DNA of 64,000 bases, from the NCBI RefSeq assembly GCF_013294115.1, contig NZ_JABSNP010000021.1, positions 1 through 64,000 on the forward strand. Direction: 5' to 3'. The notes below the pieces were generated by a model, which did no database searches, was not told the DNA's origin, and worked only from the letters and a program-made list of their open reading frames with translations. Numbering within the stretch: the first letter of the stretch is position 1; every line of letters begins with the position of its first letter. A program made the position numbers and the translations under genes. The DNA comes from Hymenobacter caeli (lineage in GTDB: Bacteria; Bacteroidota; Bacteroidia; Cytophagales; Hymenobacteraceae). Shown piece after piece: positions 31,231 to 39,380 of the stretch.

Positions 31231-32589
31231 ATGCCTGGACTTTCCCACCTCCTCTTCACCAACGCCACCATAGAAGGCCTGTTCACGGCTGAGGCGCAGG
31301 TGCGGGCCATGCTGCGGTTTGAGCAAGCATTGGCGCAGGCCGAGGCGGCGGTGGGCCTGCTGCCAGCGGCGGCGGCGGCGGTCATTGCCGCCGAATGCCA
31401 GCAGCCGGATTGGGACGTGGCAGCCCTGGCCCGGCAAACGCTATTGGCCGGCAACCCGGCCATTCCGCTGGTAAAGATGCTTACGCAACGCGTGGCGCAG
31501 CACGATGCCGAAGCGGCCAAATACGTCCACTTCGGGGCCACCAGCCAGGACGTGCTTGATACCGCGCTGATGCTGCAACTGCAAAGCGCTCTGGCCTTTA
31601 TCGACGGCCAACTGAACGAGTTGCTGGGGGCCCTGGCCACGCTGGCCACCGCCCACCGCGATACCCTGATGATGGGCCGCACCCTGCTGCAACAGGCCCG
31701 GCCCATCACCTTCGGCTACAAAGTGGCCGGCTGGCTCGACGCGCTGCTGCGGGCACGCGAGCGGCTGGCCCGGCTGCGGGCCGAGGCGCTGGTGCTGCAA
31801 TTTGGCGGGGCGGTGGGCACGCTGGCAACCTTGGGTGAGCAGGGCCCGGCCGTGGCCGCTCACCTGGCCAGCGAGCTGCAGCTCGCCGCGCCGCTAGTGC
31901 CCTGGCATGGGCAGCGCGACCGGCTGGTGGAGCTGGCTGCCGCGCTGGGCATCGTGGCCGGCACCTTGGGCAAGCTGGGCCACGACGTGGTGCTGCTCAT
32001 GCAAACCGAGGTGGGCGAGGTGCGCGAGTCGGCGGCCGCCGGCAAGGGCGGCTCGTCGGCCATGCCGCACAAGCGCAACCCGGTGGCGGCCACCTTTTTG
32101 GTGGCCATTGCGGGGCGCACGCCGGCGCTGGTGGGCCAGCTGCTGGCGGCCTTGCCCCAGCACGAGCATGAGCGGGCCGCCGGGGCCTGGCACGCCGAAT
32201 GGGACACCCTGCCCGCGCTGTGCAGCCTGGTGGCCGCCGCCCTCACGCACGCCACCGACCTGGTAAGAGGGCTGGAAGTGGATGCCGACCGGATGCGCCA
32301 CAACCTGGACCTGACCCAGGGCCTGATTTTCGCCGAAGACGTCACGGCCGCCCTCATGCCGCATCTGGGCAAAACGGCCGCCCACCAGCTCATCGAAACC
32401 GCCAGCCGCGAGGCCCCGCGCCAGGGCCTGGCCCTGCAAGCCTACCTCCGCCAACAGCCGCAAGTAACTCAACACCTGAACAATATGGCGCTGTCGGTCC
32501 TCTTCGACCCGGCCCACGCTACCGGCCTCAGCCAGTATTTTACCGACCAGGTGCTGGCCCGTTTTCACGCTTCCGCCGCTTCTATTTAA
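31231..32589 (+). CDS. pcaB: 3-carboxy-cis,cis-muconate cycloisomerase
   Basis: A 452-residue member of the fumarase/aspartase superfamily. The signature GGSSAMPHKRNPVAA is intact, with VHFGATSQDVLDTALMLQL and TEVGEVRE as the other conserved regions. It closes 3-carboxymuconate to 4-carboxymuconolactone in the protocatechuate branch. The frame extends back to 31195 into the inverted repeat; the ATG at 31231 is the natural start. Ten bases separate it from pcaD. Confidence 0.92.
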   Translation: MPGLSHLLFTNATIEGLFTAEAQVRAMLRFEQALAQAEAAVGLLPAAAAAVIAAECQQPDWDVAALARQTLLAGNPAIPLVKMLTQRVAQHDAEAAKYVHFGATSQDVLDTALMLQLQSALAFIDGQLNELLGALATLATAHRDTLMMGRTLLQQARPITFGYKVAGWLDALLRARERLARLRAEALVLQFGGAVGTLATLGEQGPAVAAHLASELQLAAPLVPWHGQRDRLVELAAALGIVAGTLGKLGHDVVLLMQTEVGEVRESAAAGKGGSSAMPHKRNPVAATFLVAIAGRTPALVGQLLAALPQHEHERAAGAWHAEWDTLPALCSLVAAALTHATDLVRGLEVDADRMRHNLDLTQGLIFAEDVTAALMPHLGKTAAHQLIETASREAPRQGLALQAYLRQQPQVTQHLNNMALSVLFDPAHATGLSQYFTDQVLARFHASAASI

Positions 32590-32598
32590 CGCTTTCAG

Positions 32599-33378
32599 AT
32601 GCCCCTGCTCCCCCTGCCCGACGGTCCTTTATTCTATACCCTGGACGGCCCCGAAGCTGCGCCGGTGCTCGTGCTGTCCAACTCGCTGGGCACCGACCAT
32701 ACGCTGTGGGATGCGCAGGTGCCGGCCCTCAGCCAGCACTTCCGGGTGCTGCGCTACGATGGCCGGGGCCACGGCCAAAGCGCCGTTACACCGGGGCCGT
32801 ACTCAGTGGAGCTGCTGGGCCGCGACGTGCTGGCGCTGCTCGACGGGCTGGGCATCGGGCAGGCCCATTTCTGCGGCCTCTCGCTGGGCGGGTTGGTGGG
32901 CCAGTGGCTGGGGGCCAACGCCCCGGAGCGACTCATCAAGCTGGTGCTCAGCAACACGGCCGCCAAAATTGGCACCGCCGAGGGCTGGAATGCCCGCATC
33001 GCGCAGGTGGAAAAGGAGGGGGTAGGGCCCCTAACCGACGCCACGGCCAGCCGCTGGTTCACGCCGAAGTTCCGGCAGGCGCAGCCCGCGGCCGTGCAGC
33101 GCATCCTCGATGCATTCAAAGCGACGCCCCCAACTGGCTACGCGGCGTGCTGCGCCGCCGTGCGCGACGCCGATTTCTGGCAGGACGTGCGCCGCATCGC
33201 GGTGCCCACTTACGTGCTGGCCGGCACCGAAGACGCCGTAACCACCGTGGCCGACGGCGAATTCCTGGAAACCCACATCCCCCGCGCCCATATGCTGCCC
33301 CTACCCGCCGCCCACCTGGCCAACGTGGAGGCCGCGCCCATGTTCACCGGGGCCCTGCTGCGGTTTTTTATGCATTGA
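32599..33378 (+). CDS. pcaD: 3-oxoadipate enol-lactonase
   Basis: A 259-residue alpha/beta hydrolase. LSNSLGTDHTLWDAQVPAL is the classical PcaD opening, RYDGRGHGQS follows, the nucleophile Ser is in CGLSLGGLVGQ, the acid in AGTEDAVT, and the catalytic His in AAHLANVE. It hydrolyses 3-oxoadipate enol-lactone to 3-oxoadipate. It stands alone here, separate from the decarboxylase pcaC, unlike the fused PcaL of some bacteria. Confidence 0.92.
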   Translation: MPLLPLPDGPLFYTLDGPEAAPVLVLSNSLGTDHTLWDAQVPALSQHFRVLRYDGRGHGQSAVTPGPYSVELLGRDVLALLDGLGIGQAHFCGLSLGGLVGQWLGANAPERLIKLVLSNTAAKIGTAEGWNARIAQVEKEGVGPLTDATASRWFTPKFRQAQPAAVQRILDAFKATPPTGYAACCAAVRDADFWQDVRRIAVPTYVLAGTEDAVTTVADGEFLETHIPRAHMLPLPAAHLANVEAAPMFTGALLRFFMH

Positions 33379-33408
33379 TAGCCAGTTAATTAAACAAATA
33401 CAAAGGTC

Positions 33409-33523
33409 GTCATGCTGAGCGCAACGAAGTGGAGCCGAAGCATCTCTACCGCAGCAGTAAACAATGCCTTTGCAACGAAGCAGTAGAGATGGTTCGACTT
33501 CACTTCGTTGCGCTCAGCATGAC
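33409..33523. repeat. Inverted repeat, GTCATGCTGAGC family, copy 2
   Basis: Arms 33409-33448 and 33484-33523 pair over 40 bp with three mismatches. The arms contain GCAACGAAGTGGAGCCGAAG, a longer version of the arm at 27249. It lies between pcaD and pcaC. Confidence 0.87.
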
Positions 33524-33562
33524 AGCCTAATGATTAATCTGCTAAACTAACAAATCCCACCC

Positions 33563-33949
33563 ATGACCCCAGACGAAACCTACGACGCCGGCATGACAGT
33601 CCGCCGCCAGGTGCTCGGCGATGCCCACGTGGACCGCGCCACGGCCGGCGTCACCGACTTCAACGGCGACTTCCAGCACTTCATCACCCGCTACGCCTGG
33701 GGCGAGGTGTGGACCCGGCCGGGCCTGGCCCGCCGCGAGCGCAGCCTCATCACCCTGGCCATGCTGGTGGCCCTGAACCGCGAAGACGAGTTCAAAATGC
33801 ACGTGCGGGCCGCCCTCAATAACGGCGTGACGGTGGACGAAATCAAGGAAGTGCTGCTGCAAAGCGGCATCTACTGCGGCCTGCCGGCGGCTAATGCGGC
33901 CTACCACGCCGCTGCGCAAGTCTTTGCTTCCCTGAACGATAAGCCCTGA
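33563..33949 (+). CDS. pcaC: 4-carboxymuconolactone decarboxylase
   Basis: A 128-residue all-helical protein of the carboxymuconolactone decarboxylase family. RRQVLGDAHVDRA, FQHFITRYAWGEVWTRPGL and EFKMHVRAALNNGVT are the usual PcaC landmarks, and EVLLQSGIYCGLPAANAA closes the domain. It converts 4-carboxymuconolactone to 3-oxoadipate enol-lactone, the substrate of PcaD. Seven bases separate its stop codon from the pobA start. Confidence 0.92.
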   Translation: MTPDETYDAGMTVRRQVLGDAHVDRATAGVTDFNGDFQHFITRYAWGEVWTRPGLARRERSLITLAMLVALNREDEFKMHVRAALNNGVTVDEIKEVLLQSGIYCGLPAANAAYHAAAQVFASLNDKP

Positions 33950-33956
33950 TTGCGTT

Positions 33957-35198
33957 ATGAATAACAACCAGGAAATTCCGGTCCGCACCCAGGTGGGCAT
34001 TGTGGGCGGGGGGCCGGCCGGGCTGCTGCTGGCCCAGCTGCTGCACCGCCAGGGCATCGAAGCCGTGGTGTTCGAGAGCCGACCCCGCGCCCGCGTGGAG
34101 GCCCGCCAGCGGGCTGGCCTGCTGGAGCAAGGCACCGTGGACCTGCTGCGCCAGGCCGGGGCCACCGACCGCCTCGACCACGAGGGCCTCATCCACGACG
34201 GGGTGCTGCTGAACTATAACGGCCGCCGCCACCGCGTGGCCCTGGCCGAGCTCACGGGCGGGGCCTGCATCACGATTTACGCCCAGACCGAGGTCGTGAA
34301 AGACCTCATCGCCCAGCGCCTGGAGCAGGAATTGCCGCTGCTGTTCGAGGCCGAGGTCACCGCCATCGACAGCCTGGACACCGGGGCCCCTCTCATCCAC
34401 TACACCCACCAGGGCGCGGCCCGCACGCTGGCCTGCGACTTCGTGGCCGGCTGCGACGGCTTCCACGGGGTGGCCCGGCAGGCGGCCCCGGCGGGCTTCT
34501 TCAAAACCTACGACAAGGTGTACCCCTACTGCTGGCTGGGCATCATCGCGGAGGTGCCGCCCAGCACCGACGAGCTGATTTACGCCTTCCACGAGCGGGG
34601 TTTTGCGCTCCATTCCATGCGCAGCCCCACCCGCAGCCGCCTCTATGTGCAGTGCGCCGTGACCGACACCCTGGAAGACTGGCCCGATGCCCGCATCTGG
34701 GAGGAGCTGCACCTGCGCCTGGGCACCCCCGGCTGGACGCTGCACGAAGGCCCGATTCTGGAAAAAACCATCACGCCCATGCGCTCTTTCGTGACCGAGC
34801 CCATGCAGTACGAGCGCCTGTTTCTGGCCGGCGACGCGGCCCACATCGTGCCCCCCACCGGCGGCAAGGGCCTCAACATGGCCGTAGCCGACACTAAAAC
34901 GCTGTTTGAGGCCCTGCGCGACTGGTACCAGGCCGGCGACGCGGCCGGCCTGCGCGACTACTCCGCCGCCTGCGTGCGCCGGGTGTGGCGGGTGCAGGAA
35001 TTCTCAAACTACATGACCGAGCTGCTGCACCTCAACCCCGAGAAGTCGGCCTTCGACCAGCACTTGCAGGATTCGCGCTTCAACCTGCTCACTACCAGCG
35101 CGGCGGCCTCGCAAGTCGTGGCCGAAAACTACGTAGGCCTCGCCGCCCAGCGCGCCGCCGCCGCTCCCCAACCGCAGCCTATTTCGCACATTGTATGA
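33957..35198 (+). CDS. pobA: 4-hydroxybenzoate 3-monooxygenase
   Basis: A 413-residue flavoprotein hydroxylase. GIVGGGPAGLLLAQLL binds ADP of FAD, RARVEARQRAGLLEQGTVDLL is the PHBH-specific substrate region, and GDAAHIVPPTGGKGLNMAVAD is the second FAD motif, all typical of PobA. It makes protocatechuate from 4-hydroxybenzoate using NAD(P)H and oxygen, so it feeds pcaHG in the same operon. Its stop overlaps the next start (ATGA). Confidence 0.93.
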   Translation: MNNNQEIPVRTQVGIVGGGPAGLLLAQLLHRQGIEAVVFESRPRARVEARQRAGLLEQGTVDLLRQAGATDRLDHEGLIHDGVLLNYNGRRHRVALAELTGGACITIYAQTEVVKDLIAQRLEQELPLLFEAEVTAIDSLDTGAPLIHYTHQGAARTLACDFVAGCDGFHGVARQAAPAGFFKTYDKVYPYCWLGIIAEVPPSTDELIYAFHERGFALHSMRSPTRSRLYVQCAVTDTLEDWPDARIWEELHLRLGTPGWTLHEGPILEKTITPMRSFVTEPMQYERLFLAGDAAHIVPPTGGKGLNMAVADTKTLFEALRDWYQAGDAAGLRDYSAACVRRVWRVQEFSNYMTELLHLNPEKSAFDQHLQDSRFNLLTTSAAASQVVAENYVGLAAQRAAAAPQPQPISHIV

Positions 35199-36562
35199 AG
35201 CAAGTACCCCAGATAACGGCCGCCGAAGCCGCGGCCAAAGTAAAAGACGGCGACGTGCTGCTCGGCGGCGGCTTCGGCATGACCGGCAACCCCGTGCACC
35301 TGCTCAACGCGCTGGCCGAAACCGGCACCACGGGCCTCACCTTCGTGGGCAACAACGTGGGCGAGCCGGGCCTGGGCGGCGGCCGGCTGCTCCGCAACGG
35401 CCAGCTGCGCAAGATGGTCGGCTCGTTTTTCACCAGCAACCCCGATGCCGTGAAGGCCGCCCAAAGCGGGCAGGTGGAATATGAGCTGCTGCCCCAGGGC
35501 ACCCTGGCCGAGGCCCTGCGGGCCGGCGGCGCGGGCATCGGCGGCTTCTACACGCCCACTTCAGCGGGCACGCTCATCGCCGAAGGCCGGCCCACGATGG
35601 TGCTTAAAGGTCAGGAGCAGGTGTTCATCGAAGGCATTCGGGGCAACGTGGCGTTTGTGCGGGCCTGGCGGGCCGATACGGCCGGCAACCTCACCTACCG
35701 CCTCACCGAGCAAAACTTCAACCGCGCCATGGCTACGGCCGCCGATTTGGTGGTGGCCGAAGTGGAGGAAATCGTGCCCGTGGGCACCCTCGACCCCAAC
35801 CACATCCACACCCCCGGCTGCTACGTCGATTTCCTGGTGCAGGCCACCGTCACGCTCGCCGACCTGGGCACCTCGGCCAGCACCGGGGGGGGTAGGGCCC
35901 CCAGCCCCGGCCGCCTGCACATGGCCGCCCGCGCCTTTGCCGAGCTGCAAAAGGGCGACGTGGTGAACCTGGGTATCGGCATTCCCACGCTGGTGGCCGA
36001 CCTCATCCGGCCCGAAGACGGCATCATCCTGCACACCGAAAACGGGATGCTGGGCGTGGGCCCCGCGCCCACCGACGGCGGCGGGGCCCTCGACTACCCC
36101 GTGAACGCCGGCAAAATGCCCGTCACGGCCCTGCCCGGCAGCTCGTATTTCGACAGCGCCGACTCGTTCGGCATGATTCGGGGCGGGCACGTGGACGTGG
36201 CCATCATGGGCGGCCTCGAAGTGGACAGCCACGCCAACCTCGCCAACTGGGCCGTGCCCGGCAAGCCCCTGCTGGGCGTGGGCGGCGCCATGGACCTGGC
36301 CGCCGGGGCCCGCAAGCTCATCATCACCCTCACCCACGCCGACCCCGACGGCACCAGCAAAATCGTCCCCGATTGCACCCTGCCCTTCACCGCCCACGGC
36401 GTAGTCGATTTGATTATCACCGACTTAGCGGTATTTAATTACGAAGGCGGCCAGCTCACGCTCATCGAGCTGATGCCCGGTGCAACCCTGGAGGAAGTGC
36501 GGGCCAAAACGGCCGCGCCGTTTGTGGAGAAGCTGGGGGAGGTGGTTGGAGTGGAGGCTTAA
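35195..36562 (+). CDS. pcaIJ: Fused 3-oxoacid CoA-transferase (A and B subunits in one chain)
   Basis: A 455-residue single polypeptide. Residues 1 to about 225 are the A-type half (VLLGGGFGMTGNPVHLLNAL, GIGGFYTPTSAGT). A short Gly/Ser/Pro-rich linker follows (TSASTGGGRAPSPG). The rest is the B-type half (VVNLGIGIPTLVADL) with the catalytic Glu in HTENGMLGVG. It would transfer CoA from succinyl-CoA to 3-oxoadipate. The frame is open upstream inside pobA; the ATG at 35195 is correct, overlapping the pobA stop by 4 nt. Bacterial PcaI and PcaJ are usually separate, so the fusion is notable. Confidence 0.88.
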   Translation: MKQVPQITAAEAAAKVKDGDVLLGGGFGMTGNPVHLLNALAETGTTGLTFVGNNVGEPGLGGGRLLRNGQLRKMVGSFFTSNPDAVKAAQSGQVEYELLPQGTLAEALRAGGAGIGGFYTPTSAGTLIAEGRPTMVLKGQEQVFIEGIRGNVAFVRAWRADTAGNLTYRLTEQNFNRAMATAADLVVAEVEEIVPVGTLDPNHIHTPGCYVDFLVQATVTLADLGTSASTGGGRAPSPGRLHMAARAFAELQKGDVVNLGIGIPTLVADLIRPEDGIILHTENGMLGVGPAPTDGGGALDYPVNAGKMPVTALPGSSYFDSADSFGMIRGGHVDVAIMGGLEVDSHANLANWAVPGKPLLGVGGAMDLAAGARKLIITLTHADPDGTSKIVPDCTLPFTAHGVVDLIITDLAVFNYEGGQLTLIELMPGATLEEVRAKTAAPFVEKLGEVVGVEA

Positions 36563-36615
36563 AAGTAAAGGACCTATATGACGTTCTAACTTTCTAATTG
36601 ACCAAAAATACCCCA

Positions 36616-36951
36616 ATGGCCAAACGCGCCCACCGGTACCGCCTGCGCCTCGAGCATTTGGCCCCCGCCGCCCCCGACCAGCCCACGCACCCGCCCGTGG
36701 AGCTGGACTTCGACAACCACGACGACATCCTCCACATCGCCGACCGGCTCGAAGCACGGCAGCTTTTCACCGCGCCGGGCCAGGCCACGGAGTTTGCCAT
36801 CGGCCTGAAGCTGTTCGGCGAAGTGATGCTCAAGAACCGCGAGCACCCGCTGTTCGCGGAGCTGCGGCCCGCCTTCGGCGAGTTTATGAAGCGGCTGAAA
36901 GGCGGGGCCCCACCCGCGGCCGCGGCGCCTGCGCCTGAAGAAGCCCCGTAA
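36616..36951 (+). CDS. DUF3861-type small protein
   Basis: A 111-residue protein opening with MAKRAHRYRLRLEHL, followed by a conserved HDDILHIADRLE region and FAIGLKLFGEVMLKNREHPLF, which I match to DUF3861. The C-terminal 20 residues are Ala/Pro-rich. Function is unknown. It lies 53 nt after the CoA-transferase and before pcaF, so it may be co-transcribed with the pca genes. An upstream TTG (36598) is in frame, but the ATG fits the family start. Confidence 0.7.
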   Translation: MAKRAHRYRLRLEHLAPAAPDQPTHPPVELDFDNHDDILHIADRLEARQLFTAPGQATEFAIGLKLFGEVMLKNREHPLFAELRPAFGEFMKRLKGGAPPAAAAPAPEEAP

Positions 36952-36956
36952 ATGCC

Positions 36957-37037
36957 GTAGAGACGCATCTTTGCTTTTCAGGATCGAACGACCCACCCGG
37001 ACATCGTTCCGCAATGGAGACGCAAGGATGCGCCTCC
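36957..37037. repeat. Inverted repeat, AGAGACGCAT family
   Basis: AGAGACGCATCTTTGC at 36959-36974 pairs, with a few mismatches, with GCAAGGATGCGCCTCC at 37022-37037. The right end also folds on itself. It opens a ~400-bp gap without genes (36952-37358) that otherwise holds the two repeats listed next. Confidence 0.55.
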
Positions 37038-37097
37038 ACACCCGGCTGGCTCCTGCAATAGCCTTCTTTAGCGCAGTTTTCAGCTCCGCATATGGCC

Positions 37098-37186
37098 CGG
37101 TCCGCCGGCTTTTTCAGCCGGCCGACCGATTGCGTAGGGGCTTGCTGACGGCAATCGGTCGGCCGGCTGAAAAAGCCGGCGGACCG
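37098..37186. repeat. 36-bp perfect inverted repeat (GCCGGCTTTTTCAGCCGGC type)
   Basis: Arms 37098-37133 and 37151-37186 are perfectly complementary over 36 bp with a 17-nt loop, and each arm contains its own smaller palindrome, so a cruciform or four-way fold is possible. The core resembles the imperfect element at 43911-44073. Confidence 0.88.
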
Positions 37187-37305
37187 ACAGCGGCCAATCG
37201 GTACACTGACCCAGAAACTGCGCTAGCTTGCAAGTAGTTGCTCGAATAGTTGCTCGAAATCAATTATGCATCATTGCTGTGTGATTGCCTGATTTACGGA
37301 CTGAA

Positions 37306-37340
37306 AGCTAAATGGCTAACAGCTAATGGCTAATAGCTTA
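37306..37340 (+). repeat. Solo five-heptad tract
   Basis: Five consecutive 7-nt units of the type AGCTAAA, TGGCTAA, CAGCTAA, TGGCTAA, TAGCTTA. They match the right-hand arms at 15691-15725 and 54867-54901, but no matching left arm is nearby. It ends 18 nt before the pcaF start. Confidence 0.75.
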
Positions 37341-37358
37341 CTTAACTAACTGACCCCA

Positions 37359-38567
37359 ATGAAAGACGCATTTATCGTGGACGGCATTCGCACGCCGATT
37401 GGCAACTTTGGCGGCACCCTGGCCACCGTGCGGCCCGACGACCTGGCGGCCCTGGTGCTGCGCGAGTTGCTGGCCCGCAACCCCTCGGCCGACCCGGCCG
37501 CCGTGGCCGACGTGGTTATGGGCTGCGCCAACCAGGCCGGCGAAGACAACCGCAACGTGGCCCGCATGGCCCTGCTGCTGGCCGGCCTGCCCTACACCGT
37601 GCCCGGCGAAACCGTGAACCGCCTCTGCGCCAGCGGCCTCTCGGCGAGCATGGCCGCCGCCCGCGGTATCCAGAGCGGCGACGGCGACCTGTTCATTTCC
37701 GGCGGCGTGGAGAACATGACCCGGGGGCCCCTGGTAATTTCCAAGGCCAGCGCCGCCTTTGGGCGCGATTCGCAGATGGCCGATTCCAGCTTCGGCTGGC
37801 GCTTCGTGAACCCGAAGATGGAGGAGCTGTACGGCACCGACGCCATGGGCGAAACCGCCGAAAACCTGGCCGACCGCGACCACATCAGCCGCGAAGACCA
37901 GGACCGCTTTGCCTACGCCTCGCACCAGCGGGCCGGGGCCGCGCGCGACAGCGGCCGCCTGGCCCAGGAAATCGTGCCCGTGGCCATCCCGCAGCGCAAG
38001 GGCGAGCCCGTGCTGTTCGCGCACGACGAGTTCATCAAAGCCAACACCACCCTGGAGGGCCTGGCCAAGCTGCGCCCCGCCTTCCGCAAAAACGGCGGCA
38101 CCGTGACGGCCGGCAACGCCTCGGGGCTGAACGACGGGGCCGCCGCCCTGCTGCTGGCGTCGGAGGAGGGCCTGAAGCAGCACGGCCTCACGCCCCGGGC
38201 CCGCTTTGTGAGCATGGGCGTGGCCGGCGTCGAGCCCCGCATCATGGGCATCGGGCCCGTGCCGGCCACCCAAATGGCGCTCAAAAGAGCCGGCCTCACG
38301 CTCGACCAAATCGACTTGATTGAGCTGAACGAGGCCTTTGCCGCACAGGCGCTGGCCTGCACCCGGGCCCTGGGCCTGGCCGACGACGACCCGCGCCTCA
38401 ACCCCAACGGCGGGGCCATTGCCCTGGGCCACCCCCTGGGCATGAGCGGGGCCCGCCTGCTGAACACCGCCGCCCTGGAGCTGCACCGCCAGCGCAAGCG
38501 CTACGCCCTCGTCACGATGTGCATCGGCGTGGGGCAGGGCTACGCCGTCATCATTGAGCGGGTGTAA
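37359..38567 (+). CDS. pcaF: 3-oxoadipyl-CoA thiolase
   Basis: A 402-residue thiolase. The nucleophilic Cys is in NRLCASGLSA near residue 89, NEAFAAQ carries the conserved Asn/Glu, GGAIALGHPLGMSGAR has the catalytic His, and CIGVGQGYA carries the second Cys. It cleaves 3-oxoadipyl-CoA to succinyl-CoA and acetyl-CoA, the last step of the beta-ketoadipate pathway. By sequence alone a general acetyl-CoA acetyltransferase is possible; the operon context supports PcaF. Confidence 0.9.
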   Translation: MKDAFIVDGIRTPIGNFGGTLATVRPDDLAALVLRELLARNPSADPAAVADVVMGCANQAGEDNRNVARMALLLAGLPYTVPGETVNRLCASGLSASMAAARGIQSGDGDLFISGGVENMTRGPLVISKASAAFGRDSQMADSSFGWRFVNPKMEELYGTDAMGETAENLADRDHISREDQDRFAYASHQRAGAARDSGRLAQEIVPVAIPQRKGEPVLFAHDEFIKANTTLEGLAKLRPAFRKNGGTVTAGNASGLNDGAAALLLASEEGLKQHGLTPRARFVSMGVAGVEPRIMGIGPVPATQMALKRAGLTLDQIDLIELNEAFAAQALACTRALGLADDDPRLNPNGGAIALGHPLGMSGARLLNTAALELHRQRKRYALVTMCIGVGQGYAVIIERV

Positions 38568-38612
38568 TGGGCGCAACGCGGGCCCGGGCGGGGTGCCCCG
38601 GCGGCCGGGCGT

Positions 38613-38620
38613 TAATTTTG
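38613..38620 (+). promoter_or_regulatory. -7 promoter element for the TetR gene
   Basis: TAATTTTG matches TAnnTTTG, 22 nt before the ATG at 38643, implying a very short leader. Confidence 0.5.
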
Positions 38621-38642
38621 TGCCTCCGCCACGCTTTTGTTT

Positions 38643-39188
38643 ATGAAAACGCCTCCTTTGGTTAGCCGCAAGCAGCTTATTGCGCAAACCGCCCTGCACC
38701 TGTTTGCTGAGAAGGGCTACGAGCAGGTGTCCACGCAGCTGCTGGCCAAGGCGGCGGGGGTATCAGAAGCCCTCATCTTCAAGCATTTCGGCACCAAGGA
38801 GAACCTGCTCACGTCCATCATCACCGCGGGCTACCAGCGCGTGGTGGAGCACATCAAGGGCCGGCTGGCCGAGGCCGATCCGCTCCTGTTTCTGCACAAG
38901 ATGATTGACCTGCCCCAGGTGCTGGTGAGCGAGGAGCCCGAGTTCTGGAAGCTCCAGGCGCGGCTGCTGGACGTGGAATTTGCCCGCAAGCAGTACGAGC
39001 GGTTTTTGCAGCCGCTGCCGGCCCTGCTGCAACACGCCTTTCAGCAGCTGGGCTACGCCGAGCCCGTGCTCGAAGCCCAGCTGCTGCTGCTGCTGGTCGA
39101 GACGCTGTGGAAGCGCCAGGCCACCGGCCCCGACGAGGCCGCGCCCGACTTCCTGCGTTTTGTAAAAACGAAGTACCAAGCCCAGTAG
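38643..39188 (+). CDS. TetR-family transcriptional regulator
   Basis: A 181-residue regulator. The DNA-binding domain occupies the first ~50 residues (RKQLIAQTALHLFAEKGYEQVSTQLLAKAAGVSEALIFKHFG...), a textbook TetR helix-turn-helix. The remaining helical domain binds an unknown ligand, and no close subfamily is apparent. The ATG at 38643 is preferred to an upstream TTG. It has its own promoter element and lies just after pcaF, so it may control the pca genes, or acyl-CoA metabolism more generally. Confidence 0.87.
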   Translation: MKTPPLVSRKQLIAQTALHLFAEKGYEQVSTQLLAKAAGVSEALIFKHFGTKENLLTSIITAGYQRVVEHIKGRLAEADPLLFLHKMIDLPQVLVSEEPEFWKLQARLLDVEFARKQYERFLQPLPALLQHAFQQLGYAEPVLEAQLLLLLVETLWKRQATGPDEAAPDFLRFVKTKYQAQ

Positions 39189-39380
39189 TAGGGCCGGGCC
39201 GTTTGAGTGGGTCGGCAAGTGCTGCCAGCAACGTTCCCGGTGACAGACCGGTGTGGCGGGGATGCCCCAGGCAGTTGGTTAAGATGCTCGCAATAACTGT
39301 TTTGCGGGCCCGTTGGTGCACTGCCGGGCAGCGAACCAGCAGGTCCGGTGCGGCGTCGTTTTCACCCTGGCAACCAACCC

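Noticed and set aside
34985..35194. N-terminal extension of the CoA-transferase frame into pobA
   Set aside because: The region is the coding sequence of pobA in another frame; the CoA-transferase has a proper ATG at 35195 with an ATGA overlap.
36971..37237. 88-codon frame in the gap before pcaF
   Set aside because: It runs through two inverted repeats, so its residues are a by-product of the palindromes.
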